Shown: positions 19,572 to 28,500 of the stretch, in pieces | Layout of the letters: the number at the start of each line of letters is the position of its first letter | Numbering within the stretch: position 1 is the stretch's first letter | Virus record (IMG/VR): IMGVR_UViG_3300022848_000013 | Location: 16,835 to 80,834 of that record | DNA from: a virus | Direction: 5' to 3' (one strand) | DNA length: 64,000 nt | Position numbers and translations under genes: made by a program | Notes under the pieces: generated by a model | Databases searched by the model: none | Seen by the model: the letters and a program-made list of their open reading frames with translations, nothing else | Told to the model about the DNA's origin: nothing

Positions 19572-19895
19572 TCAACTCTTTTTAATCAACATCTGAACAA
19601 TATCTGGATGATCTACCAAAAATTGAGCCACTTCATCTTTAGCTGCTTCAACATAATGAATATGACTTTTCAAAATATCCGGTCGGTTTTGATACATCGT
19701 TTGAAATTTCATTGCCGTGGTCATTGCCGACACAACAGCAATTACCGAAATAAACTCTTGAAGATTATTAGAAACAATATCAAAAATGTTAGACCCCTGT
19801 TCCAATCCGGTTTTAAGGATCTTACCAACATTAGAAACGAGTCCCTCGTTAAAAACGGAGGACTCGTAAATTGTTCCTAGATCATCTGTGTTCAT
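19572..19895 (-). CDS. hypothetical protein, 107 aa
   Basis: Starts MNTDDLGTIYESSVFNEGLV. It is mostly helical with a moderately hydrophobic centre (FISVIAVVSAMTTAM, residues 48-62) that might insert in a membrane, then an amphipathic C-terminus ending LIKKS. Not recognised. Confidence 0.6.
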   Translation of the reverse strand: MNTDDLGTIYESSVFNEGLVSNVGKILKTGLEQGSNIFDIVSNNLQEFISVIAVVSAMTTAMKFQTMYQNRPDILKSHIHYVEAAKDEVAQFLVDHPDIVQMLIKKS

Positions 19896-19981
19896 TAACG
19901 ATTACTTATCATTGTGTCGTATCGTCGTCAATAATTTCTTTATCATCATCCTAGATTACCTTATTCTAGGATGGTTTGGTT
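19896..19981. other. short intergenic segment
   Basis: 86 bases with a CTAGATTACCTTATTCTAG hairpin; no gene seen. Confidence 0.35.
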
Positions 19982-20413
19982 TTAGTGATTATCGTTATTA
20001 ATAATTAGTTCGCTAGTAGGTGAAAACAAAAATCTTTCTAGATCGGATTTGCTCTGAAATGCTTCGAGAGCGGTTCCCACCGATTGGTGGTCGATGTAGG
20101 TATAGTTTTTATTAGATTCGCAACCAACGGTGAAGTCGAATACTACATCACCACAATGATATGCATCTTTAAGAATCTCGACTAACCAATTTTTAAGATT
20201 TTCGTTTCCGGTTTCCATTGCATCAACAGCAACGTAACAAATTTTGCTATAAATATCGGTAAAACTTTTATATCCCCAACCATATTCACCACTTTCGATT
20301 ACAAAAGGTTCTCCATTATAATCTATCTTTGGCATTTCGATATTCGTCCCAATTGTGAGAGAATGGCTCGATGAACTATTTGTTTCGAATGTGCTGGTTC
20401 TAATTGTTTTCAT
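19982..20413 (-). CDS. conserved phage hypothetical protein (ETNSSSSHSL family), 143 aa
   Basis: N-terminus MKTIRTSTFETNSSSSHSLT is a pattern I recognise from hypothetical proteins of several large phages and some bacteria. The rest is acidic and aromatic with single Cys residues (ICYVAVDAME, YHCGDVVFDFTVGC). No known catalytic motif. Start ATG 20413 follows ATCAAA, with no Shine-Dalgarno. Confidence 0.7.
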   Translation of the reverse strand: MKTIRTSTFETNSSSSHSLTIGTNIEMPKIDYNGEPFVIESGEYGWGYKSFTDIYSKICYVAVDAMETGNENLKNWLVEILKDAYHCGDVVFDFTVGCESNKNYTYIDHQSVGTALEAFQSKSDLERFLFSPTSELIINNDNH

Positions 20414-20526
20414 TTTGATAAATTATCAGATTTTATAGGTTATGTCAACTTATTTTATTGGTGTTGATATTTGTGTGGAAGTGTGAACATGTTTGAAGTT
20501 TTTCAGATCTTTTGATAAATGTCAAT

Positions 20527-20790
20527 TTATTTTTTATATCGTTTGAACAAATGATTAAAAAAATTATCACCCGAAAGATCATCATAATCCTTTTTAGATG
20601 ATTGGGGTGATGGGTCTTCAATTGCAGATTCAACACCAGCTTTATAGGCATAGTCGAATGTTCGTTAGAAGAACTGTCTCAAACCCTTTTGGGTAAAGGT
20701 AATTTGGGCATCTGGTTGAATGAACTTCGGGTTTTTCTCCAGATAAATTACCCATAAGGTTTCGCGGTTTTTCATGTTTGAATTATTCAT
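20527..20790 (-). pseudogene. small conserved-type protein interrupted by an in-frame TAA
   Basis: ATG 20790 opens a frame that stops at TAA 20665-20667 after 41 codons, just after KGLRQFF. Without that stop the same frame continues RTFDYAYKAGVESAIEDPS... for 46 more codons to TAA 20527. Both parts look coding, and the junction resembles an F-D-x-T-F stretch in related proteins. It may be a nonsense mutation, a sequencing error, or readthrough/recoding. Confidence 0.55.
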
Positions 20791-20811
20791 AATTTTAAAA
20801 ATATGTCAAGG

Positions 20812-21012
20812 TTATTGATAATATTTTTCATCTAATATCATAGATTTCTTAGAAGCATAATCTCCCAGACCGTTAAAATATCCAGAAAGTCTTTCGTTTT
20901 CTGCTGGATGGATATTCCCATAAATTTCACCATCTCGATACATTGATTCAATTTCGGAATATGGTATCAATGCATATCCAAAAAAGTTTAATAATTTATT
21001 TATAGTTTTCAT
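20812..21012 (-). CDS. hypothetical protein, 66 aa
   Basis: Start chosen at ATG 21012 (MKTINKLLNFFGY), since the extension to 21033 overlaps the upstream gene's end. A short amphipathic N-terminus, then an acidic region with several Tyr residues (GYFNGLGDYASKKS). It immediately follows the lipoprotein gene. Function unknown. Confidence 0.6.
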   Translation of the reverse strand: MKTINKLLNFFGYALIPYSEIESMYRDGEIYGNIHPAENERLSGYFNGLGDYASKKSMILDEKYYQ

Positions 21013-21013
21013 T

Positions 21014-21286
21014 TTAAAATTCCATTCCAACATTAACCGTTCCGTTCATTTTCATCATACGTTGATAGATATCATAACCTGTTTCGACCGATCCTCCCAC
21101 AAACACCGAATTTTTTTTAGATTTAAATTCATATATTTGTAGGCGATATTCGGTTCCCATCCTAGTATAAAGAGTCTTCGATGATTTCTGTTGGTAATCA
21201 GTATCACCATAAAATCGAGATGTCGATTTAGGAGTCGAACATCCCATAACGATAAATGCACATAAAATCGAGATAATAAATTTCAT
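21014..21286 (-). CDS. small lipoprotein, 90 aa
   Basis: N-terminal signal MKFIISILCAFIVMGCS ends in a lipobox-like VMGC with Cys at residue 16, so the mature protein would be lipid-anchored in a bacterial envelope. The mature part is basic and strand-rich (YRLQIYEFKSKKNSVFVGGS). Phage lipoproteins of this type include superinfection-exclusion proteins and outer-membrane spanins; neither is established here. Confidence 0.7.
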   Translation of the reverse strand: MKFIISILCAFIVMGCSTPKSTSRFYGDTDYQQKSSKTLYTRMGTEYRLQIYEFKSKKNSVFVGGSVETGYDIYQRMMKMNGTVNVGMEF

Positions 21287-21296
21287 TTATTAATAA

Positions 21297-21980
21297 TCAA
21301 TGATGATCTATTTTTTTATCCATTTTTTTGTCCATTATTACTTTGATATCATCAAATGACACAGGACCGCCAAAATTTTCGATACCTACATCTAACCGAG
21401 AAGAGTTGAGATATTCTGGTTGACTTTCGACATCGACACCGTGGCTGTGTCCACTGAGATGCCACACAGAACCTTTGTGAGAATCTATCCATATGCGATG
21501 AGCAAAATGCGAACAAAATATATATTGGGAGTTTTTTTCGGTTTTAATTTTAGCCAGAAGATTATTACCATAAAACGTTATCTTGTCTTGATAGGTAATG
21601 GGATACATTTCGGTAGTAAGATCACATTCACCAATTTTTTCTTTCAGGGAGATTCGATATATTTCTTTGACATAACTATTATGATTTCCCCATAAAAAAT
21701 GGATGTGTCCGTTCAGAGAAAATAGAATTTCCTGTCCTCTTTTAAAGGCATCATTTCCGGCCCCAACCAAAAAATCCCCCAAATGTATCACGTTATCTTG
21801 TGGTGATACGATATCATTCCATCGATTTTTTATCGCAATATCGTGCTCAGATATGTTGGAGAATCCTCGTTTTCCTAAAATAAAATCTCGATCATGGCAA
21901 AAATGGGTGTCAGACACAAAGAATGTTTTTACGTCTTTGTTGTGGTTAAATGTAAATTTATTAAACATATCACCGATCAT
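21297..21980 (-). CDS. calcineurin-like metallophosphoesterase
   Basis: 227 aa with SDTHFCHD (about residue 23), HLGDF (66), WGNHN (95), SHFAHRIW (160) and SGHSHG (175): the complete metal-binding set of a small phage/bacterial phosphoesterase family (YfcE/MJ0936-like). The start at 21980 overlaps the end of the upstream 48-aa gene; a second Met at position 5 is possible. Substrate unknown. Confidence 0.85.
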   Translation of the reverse strand: MIGDMFNKFTFNHNKDVKTFFVSDTHFCHDRDFILGKRGFSNISEHDIAIKNRWNDIVSPQDNVIHLGDFLVGAGNDAFKRGQEILFSLNGHIHFLWGNHNSYVKEIYRISLKEKIGECDLTTEMYPITYQDKITFYGNNLLAKIKTEKNSQYIFCSHFAHRIWIDSHKGSVWHLSGHSHGVDVESQPEYLNSSRLDVGIENFGGPVSFDDIKVIMDKKMDKKIDHH

Positions 21981-22116
21981 ATTTCGTTTTTATTGATTTG
22001 TCAACCTTCTTTTTACTTGGCCATGAAATTTCATCATGATTCTTACCATATTTGGTTTGGTTGACTTTTCTAGGATAATCACCCTTTCCAGCGGAATGTT
22101 TTCTATTATCAGACAT
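21970..22116 (-). CDS. small conserved phage protein, 48 aa
   Basis: ATG 22116 to TGA 21970. It starts MSDNRKHSAGKGDYPRKVNQ and has KYGKNHDEISW in the middle. This RKHSAGKGD...KYG.N.D.I.W pattern is familiar from short T4-like phage proteins. Basic, possibly nucleic-acid binding. Overlaps the phosphoesterase start by 11 bp, so the two are likely coupled. Confidence 0.7.
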   Translation of the reverse strand: MSDNRKHSAGKGDYPRKVNQTKYGKNHDEISWPSKKKVDKSIKTKYDR

Positions 22117-22175
22117 ATTCTATAATTTATCATATTTTTCTTGATATTCAACAAAAATCATATTAAATATAATAT

Positions 22176-22484
22176 ATGCAAATAGAAATTGTCTACAATG
22201 TCACAAATTTCACAGATCCTCTAAACCTAGAAAATTTGACCGTTCTCAGAAACCAAGCCGTAACAATTTTTGGTAAAGGTGGTTTGAATATTGCTGATGT
22301 TGTCGATTGTCGATTCGAAGAGCGTATCTACGAAGATCGATCCGACTGGGTGTTTGTTCTCGAACTAGATTTCAACAATATAAGGTTTTTGGAAAAGATT
22401 GAACTTCAATCTATTGCAGAATTTCGTACGGTTTCGGAAATTACCGAAACTCTGAAGAACGAATGGGATTCTAGATACCAGTAA
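22176..22484 (+). CDS. hypothetical protein, 102 aa
   Basis: First gene of the plus-strand block. Starts MQIEIVYNVTNFTDPLNL, acidic, alpha/beta-like composition, no membrane segment. The start is preceded by TTAAATATAATAT. The end overlaps the convergent 22471 gene by 14 bp. Not recognised. Confidence 0.6.
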   Translation: MQIEIVYNVTNFTDPLNLENLTVLRNQAVTIFGKGGLNIADVVDCRFEERIYEDRSDWVFVLELDFNNIRFLEKIELQSIAEFRTVSEITETLKNEWDSRYQ

Positions 22485-22737
22485 TAACACCCAAAACTTT
22501 CAGGTTTCTCTTTTCGAAACCAAGTCTATCGGCCAATTCTTTATATATGATCATTGCTTCTTCAATTTCTTGGTCTATATCCTCATCTACTTCCATTAAA
22601 TCGGAGTCTTGATTTACAGAAGATTTTTCGCGCAATAATTCCAAATTGGTATTTGATTCAGAAATTCGTTCTTTGATCCATTTAAAAGAGTTGAGAGCCA
22701 TTTCTTTCTGTTCTTCGATATTTTTCTTCATTTCCAC
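22471..22737 (-). CDS. coiled-coil hypothetical protein, 88 aa
   Basis: Highly charged helical protein (NIEEQKEMALNSFKWIKER; DEDIDQEIEEAMIIYKELA), no Cys. Likely a coiled coil. Starts at 22737 or 22731. Convergent with the 22176 gene. Function unknown. Confidence 0.6.
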   Translation of the reverse strand: MEMKKNIEEQKEMALNSFKWIKERISESNTNLELLREKSSVNQDSDLMEVDEDIDQEIEEAMIIYKELADRLGFEKRNLKVLGVITGI

Positions 22738-22764
22738 AAAATAGCAGATTTTTCGTAGTAATCA

Positions 22765-22775
22765 AGTAAATATTT
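22765..22775 (+). promoter_or_regulatory. late-promoter-like box
   Basis: AGTAAATATTT ends 2 nt before the ATG at 22778; similar boxes precede 51136 (minus) and 53458. Confidence 0.4.
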
Positions 22776-22777
22776 CT

Positions 22778-23467
22778 ATGCAGTCTCTCAACGATAAACT
22801 TTGGAATGGTATAAAGTTACAACCAGAAATTAAAGAAAAGCTATTATTTATAGCTAGACGGATTGTATCAGACCTAAAAATCAATGTCAAGGTAAAACAT
22901 GTTTTATTTACTGGATCATTGGCATCTTTTGTTTGGAGATCGAGTAGCGATATTGATTTACACATCATCGTAGATCCTGTTGGTTCTTATGAAGATGTTG
23001 CCACGGAATATTTGAACATGTATTCTAAACTTTTCAACAGCCATCATTCCATTTTCATTCGTGGGTATCTATTGGAACTTAATATTAAGATGGAAGAAAA
23101 ACTTTTGGATAATAAAGGTGTATATGACATTTTAACCGATACATGGATTCAAGAACCTTCAATGCCTAGTAATATCGTATCGGGTAGTGATAAGATCAAA
23201 GATATCGTATTAGATTATCAGGACCGAATTGATGAATTAATTTCTCTAAATTTATCACTAGACGAAGGAACCATACTTCGAAGAGAAATTAAAGAAATGA
23301 GAACTCGGGGGTTGGCAGACTCTGGAGAATATTCCATAGGGAATTTAGTATTTAAAGAATTGCGGCATAGTGGGTATCTCGGTAAATTATATGATACTTT
23401 GAGAAATAAAGAAGATGAATTTCTTTCATTTGAAAATTTCGGTGCATTTTTTAATAGAATATTATAA
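22778..23467 (+). CDS. nucleotidyltransferase-fold protein
   Basis: 229 aa. FTGSLASFVWRSSSDIDLHII (residues 45-65) fits the pol-beta-type nucleotidyltransferase signature GS-x(9-12)-DxD. A third acidic residue may be the Glu of LLELNIKME. The C-terminal half is helical. Phage proteins of this type include tRNA/RNA-end-modifying or antitoxin-like enzymes; the substrate is unknown. With a large tRNA array in the genome a role in tRNA metabolism is possible but unproven. Translationally coupled with 23467 (TAATG). Confidence 0.75.
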   Translation: MQSLNDKLWNGIKLQPEIKEKLLFIARRIVSDLKINVKVKHVLFTGSLASFVWRSSSDIDLHIIVDPVGSYEDVATEYLNMYSKLFNSHHSIFIRGYLLELNIKMEEKLLDNKGVYDILTDTWIQEPSMPSNIVSGSDKIKDIVLDYQDRIDELISLNLSLDEGTILRREIKEMRTRGLADSGEYSIGNLVFKELRHSGYLGKLYDTLRNKEDEFLSFENFGAFFNRIL

Positions 23468-24657
23468 TGGATTATCTCAAGCAATTTTCTAAAGGAAATA
23501 GATCATTCTCTGGGAATTTTCCTATATTATCGAAAATATCAGATTGTTCCGTTGGTTATGTTGATATAGTCCAACCGATCCCCCGAGAATCGTTTTCGTG
23601 TGCATTAGTAGGACTTCTCGAATCACCGGGAGAATCTACGTCTTTTTATGATGGTTATACAATAGAGGTAAGATATTCTAACAACTCTGGGCCTTGTCAA
23701 GGTGGACATTCATGTAACGCTGCTAGATTTAGATTATTAGGAAATGGTGTTTTAATAGGTGTGGCAGACCTTAATAATGATCCTGGTGGCGGTGATAGAG
23801 ACACATCATTAACCATTAATAGTGAATTAGCTAGACAAATTAGAGAATCTTCACCTAATAACAATATTTTACAATTATCTTTAGTATGTGATATACGACC
23901 TGATGAAAATGGGGGTTGGGGTCTAGGAAAGTGTCACGAAAACGTTACATGGATTAGAGTTTATTCTGAAAATGACCCATTCAATTATTTATATGACGGA
24001 TGTCCTATTGGTAATTTTTTAGAACTTTATCCACAAAGTGATACACAATCATATATTAAGATATATTATGAGTCTTTAGATGGAAAAATTATAGAATGTT
24101 ATAGACCACCAATCGCGGGTTGCACAAACCCATATAGAGAAAATTATAACCCCAACGCAGAGATCCTTGATGATTCATGCGGAGATTCAATTTTACATAT
24201 TATAGATTTAAATTATGATATTAGCGATATAATAAAATCTGATAATGGATTCTCCTACCATAACAATTCAAGTATTTCATCGAATATCAAACAAATTATT
24301 TATAGTGGTAACGGTACTTTCAGAAGTTCTAATTCAAGTACTTCATCGAATATCAAACAAATTATTTATAGTGGTAACGGTACTTTCAGAAGTTCTAATT
24401 CACAAACCGAGAATAGTTTAGGGTCAATATTTCAAAGTTCAGACGGTATAATAATATCCAATAATTCTTCACCTTCCATGAATTTGAAGAATATTACACA
24501 AAGTTCAGACGGTATAATAATATCCAATAATTCTTCACCTTCCATGAATTTGAAGAATATTACACAAAGTTTATACGGTATAATAATATCCAATAATTCT
24601 TCACCTTCCATGAATTTGGAGAATATTACACAAAGTTTATACGGAACGATTCGTTAA
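23467..24657 (+). CDS. virion or adhesin-like protein with C-terminal 22-residue repeats
   Basis: 396 aa. Residues 1-220 hold several Cys residues (GPCQGGHSCNAARF, IAGCTNPYRENYNP, DDSCGD), compatible with disulfide or metal-stabilised folds. From residue 267 on there are two copies of a SSNIKQIIYSGNGTFRSSNS-type unit and about 3.3 copies of GIIISNNSSPSMNLKNITQS. Each unit is 22 residues and probably builds a beta-solenoid. The context, before a run of giant structural genes, suggests a tail fibre or decoration protein. Confidence 0.65.
   Translation: MDYLKQFSKGNRSFSGNFPILSKISDCSVGYVDIVQPIPRESFSCALVGLLESPGESTSFYDGYTIEVRYSNNSGPCQGGHSCNAARFRLLGNGVLIGVADLNNDPGGGDRDTSLTINSELARQIRESSPNNNILQLSLVCDIRPDENGGWGLGKCHENVTWIRVYSENDPFNYLYDGCPIGNFLELYPQSDTQSYIKIYYESLDGKIIECYRPPIAGCTNPYRENYNPNAEILDDSCGDSILHIIDLNYDISDIIKSDNGFSYHNNSSISSNIKQIIYSGNGTFRSSNSSTSSNIKQIIYSGNGTFRSSNSQTENSLGSIFQSSDGIIISNNSSPSMNLKNITQSSDGIIISNNSSPSMNLKNITQSLYGIIISNNSSPSMNLENITQSLYGTIR
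24265..24396 (+). repeat. tandem repeat, 2 x 66 bp
   Basis: Two copies of a 66-bp unit starting AATTCAAGTA(T/C)TTCATCG, differing by a single base, encode the first 22-residue repeats of the adhesin-like protein. Confidence 0.9.
24436..24655 (+). repeat. tandem repeat, 3.3 x 66 bp
   Basis: A second 66-bp unit beginning AGTTCAGACGGTATAATAAT is repeated three full times plus a part, nearly identical, encoding 22-residue beta-type repeats. Confidence 0.9.
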
Positions 24658-24680
24658 TAATTGGTAAATGATCAAAACAT

Positions 24681-24692
24681 TTATAAGTAATT
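24681..24692 (+). promoter_or_regulatory. late-promoter-like box
   Basis: TTATAAGTAATT, ending 3 nt before ATG 24696; the same ATAAGTAATT is upstream of 46050 and 62105 on the minus strand. Confidence 0.5.
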
Positions 24693-24695
24693 AAC

Positions 24696-25505
24696 ATGAT
24701 TATATACCCAAACACACAGTCGAATTTATTGAGCGGTAATTTCGATTTCTCATCAATGTTGATAAAGGGTGTTTTAACTCAAGATTACCAATATAATGTA
24801 AATGTTCTTTCAGATATTACGAATATTCATTCAATGAGTTTTACTCTTTCTAGTGTTGCGATAACTATTGATATTGGTGTGGCATCATCCTCTAAATCAA
24901 TATCTTTAACATCTTCCGATTGTTTTTTCCCCGATGTTACTGGTGGTATTTCTGGATCAACCACATATTTCTATTTATATAAAGATACTGGTAATCCATC
25001 AACAAGTCCGATATTATTCTCACATAGTATCGGAAACTTTACAGGATACGGTGAAGTTTTTTACGCCTTTAATAATAAAAAAATATTTTATTTACGGGAT
25101 ACTGATGATTATTATGGAACGAATAGATTCTTATATAGAACAGCTAGTGATAAGATGTTGAGAGGGTTACTCGGAAATTTACAAACAGTGTCCCTTAAAG
25201 TTGGTTTTCTTAAAAACACTCACACACCAAACATCGAGAAAGAATTTCTTTCGGATGTTTCATCTGATGTTGTCACACAAGGACCAATTATCAATAAATA
25301 TATCAACTTAAATGTTTTAAAAACTGATACAGTAGTTTTCGGAGATTCTTTGATCACCGAAACTATTGGTGGGATTGTTGTATATATTGATAGTGGATCT
25401 CCAAGCACATCACCGCTTTTATGTTTTTATAAATTTTCGGATCTTTATATTCTTAATAAAAAACCAACGGTGGGTTTTTACCAAAATATAATACTTTCTT
25501 TGTAA
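24696..25505 (+). CDS. hypothetical virion-type protein, 269 aa
   Basis: Ser/Thr-, Asn- and Tyr-rich beta-type sequence (TSSDCFFPDVTGGISGSTTYFY) with an internal repeat: YLYKDTGNPSTSPILFS recurs as VYIDSGSPSTSPLLCF. No membrane segment, no catalytic motif. It has its own late-type box. Likely a tail or fibre component by context. Confidence 0.6.
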   Translation: MIIYPNTQSNLLSGNFDFSSMLIKGVLTQDYQYNVNVLSDITNIHSMSFTLSSVAITIDIGVASSSKSISLTSSDCFFPDVTGGISGSTTYFYLYKDTGNPSTSPILFSHSIGNFTGYGEVFYAFNNKKIFYLRDTDDYYGTNRFLYRTASDKMLRGLLGNLQTVSLKVGFLKNTHTPNIEKEFLSDVSSDVVTQGPIINKYINLNVLKTDTVVFGDSLITETIGGIVVYIDSGSPSTSPLLCFYKFSDLYILNKKPTVGFYQNIILSL

Positions 25506-25518
25506 GAAGGTTTCTTAG

Positions 25519-25530
25519 TTATAAGTATTA
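25519..25530 (+). promoter_or_regulatory. late-promoter-like box
   Basis: TTATAAGTATTA, 10 nt before ATG 25540. Confidence 0.45.
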
Positions 25531-25539
25531 TCATAGAAG

Positions 25540-28500
25540 ATGATAGATTTAAATACCAACAACCCATATACCTATAAAGAATGGGTTTATCGTCAAAATA
25601 TCGACATTTCGGATACAGATCATCCAAAATATGTAGAATATTTAAAATCGTGGTATGCAAACAAGAAATTAATATATCCAGAAACCAAGAAAACTATCAA
25701 AGATGAATATGTTCAACTTTTAAAAGATCTTTCGTTTCTATTCAGCGAATCTGAAGAAAATAGATTTCTTCGCGATGTGGATTTTGAAAACAAAGACGAG
25801 GTTATCTATGCTATACCATTCTTTGCCAAAAAATTAAAAGAAATTTCAAAGGTTCTGATCAACAAAAGAGAATCTACCAAGAATGCAAAATTGAAATATA
25901 ACATGGTCGGTTCTAACAAGGGGTTAGAGACATTGTTATATGATTACGTTCTCAGAAGTTTTACTAAAAAAGATGGGAACATTACCCAAATTCCGGCATC
26001 TGAATTATTGAATATTCTTCCACAATTATCAGCGGTTAAAAATGACTTTTATATCGAGGTTGAGGAATTACATGACCCGACTCTTTATCAAGATTCTGAC
26101 CCAACTATTGATATTGGTGTATATCAAAAAATATCCGAGGTCCTTGGGGAAATCCCTCTAGAAACTTTAACGGTTGATGAACTATCTAAAGTATTAGCAT
26201 CTAGATTGATTCCTAGACTAGCAAATTCAAATCTTTCTAAATTGATTGGTAAATATATCGAATCAGATATTAAAAATTCTACAAACGTTTCTCAATTACT
26301 TGTCGAGACATCAAAAAGATATTTAGGTGAGCCTATATACGGATTGACTGCTGTTAGATTGTCAGAAACTAATAATTTTGATATGGGTTTAGATATTGAC
26401 CTGACCGTTGGTAATAACTGGTTTCTATGGCCTAGTGGTAACATAATTACAAACGATTATACATTTTCTAATGTATATGCTCCTATTAAAATTAACGATT
26501 CTTTATTTTTCGCATCTAGCGCAAAGGCCGGAACAACTTATGAAGAATCTGATTTAATTTTTACCGAAAAGAATGGTAGCGTTGAGGGTGCTTGGTTGTT
26601 GAGCGATCAATTGGACGATGTTTCTGATGTAATGTCTATTACCATAATGGGTGGAGAATCGAAAGAATTTAGATTCCCGTTCGCAGGGTTTAAATTGAAA
26701 ACCAAAGGATCGTCATGGGATGGGTTTTCCATCAACGATTCATTTCTACCAGATTTTTATGATTTGGATAATAGTCAACGCGAACAAATTTTAACAACAT
26801 ATTTTACAGAAACCATTCCGCAGTCGGCTTCTACTGATATTACTCTTAATAGAACAAGTTTGGTTGATATGGGAGCATTTGCCGGAAATTTATACACTAA
26901 CAGTGATACGATAGTAAAAAAGTCATCGGCCTCGCAAACAAGTCCAGTGTACTCCGAAGATTTATTAGGTCCAATCGAATCGGCATTTTTATATAAACCA
27001 TTAAAAACCGATTTACCAATATCGGTAGGAATTTCGTATGTTTATTGGCCTTATATGGTGTATGTACCCGATGAAGAGTTTCCGATAACCATAAAGGATG
27101 ATGTTTGTGCTCCCATTAATCTCAATGAGGTCGATTCTCGGTCTTCTATAGGGGCTGTGGCTGGTTTATCTTTCAATGACTCAGATGTCATCTATAAACT
27201 GAATAGTAGGACTTTAGAGCCAATGGAGGCAGCATTTTTACAAACATCTTTAACCGATGAATTGGATCTGACTATTGACAATATTGCAGTCTATGAAAAT
27301 GAGGCAGTAAGATGTTCCAAATATATATCAGGCCCGATCCAAGGAGCACTATCTTTAAAAATTAATCCACTTGAGAAGGTTTCTTTTATTTGGACCGATG
27401 TTGATACCTATGCAGATGATGTCTTTAAATTCTATAAACATTCTGATGATTGTCCTTATGGTAAGATTTCTAATGATTATTACACCGACCAAAGTTTTAT
27501 CAATTTAAAAAAATCATTAGCCAAGAACAACTACAAAAACTGTTCTTGTAAGTCGGTTTATTTTTCTCCTATCGGTCACGAAGGAGAATCTATATTTGAA
27601 TACAACGGAATGGCTGATATTCTGTTTCACGATCCTGATGGTGTTGGTGAAGATTTTGCCCTCAATAGTTGGAAAGATACCCGAAACTTAACCGTAAAAA
27701 ATAGTCCACAATTCTCATTCTATAAAATAACTTCAGGGGATTCTAAGGTTGGTTGGGGTGATGGGTTTTGGAAAACCGGTAATGGTCAACGAATGGTCCT
27801 TAAAACCGGGAAGCGTTATACGTACTATAGATCATCACAACGACGAGATAATACAACTGATGATCCGGCACCATATTTTGTGGTTAAGTACCCCTACAAA
27901 AAAATTGTTGGGTTATGTTATCCGGGTAAAAGCGATATAGTCATTCTTTGGGATATTTCCAAAACACAAGAAAATGTTTTTGGCAATGCTAAGGATGTTG
28001 TAAAGTTATTGGCCAAAAAATTAATAGCATATTCCGTAGGGTCAACCACCAAAGTATCGATTATTGCATTCGATAATGATACAATTGTTGTTGGATATTT
28101 AAGTAAAGATTCCGATGTGTTGAATTTCTATATAAATCAAGTTTCCATCAAATCTATTTATCCGGATTACGCCACAAACATTAAAGGTGCCCTAGAAATG
28201 GCTTACTATATCTTAACCACCCCCATACCCACAGGATCTGATGAATATGCAGATTTCTCAAAATTATGTAAGTCCTTAGCATCAACCATTATAAATAGTG
28301 GTTCATCTGCAAAATCTTTCAACGTGCCTAGACCGGACGCATCTAAAAAAATATTAATAATCAGTGATGGTTCAGATTCGTACGAACCTTCTGGTGTAAT
28401 CGAATATGCAAATTTCGTAAAATCTATGGGTGTGGAAATCCATTCCGTAGACTTTGGTGAATTGGCTAATTTAAATAATCTTATGGAAGAAATTTCCACA

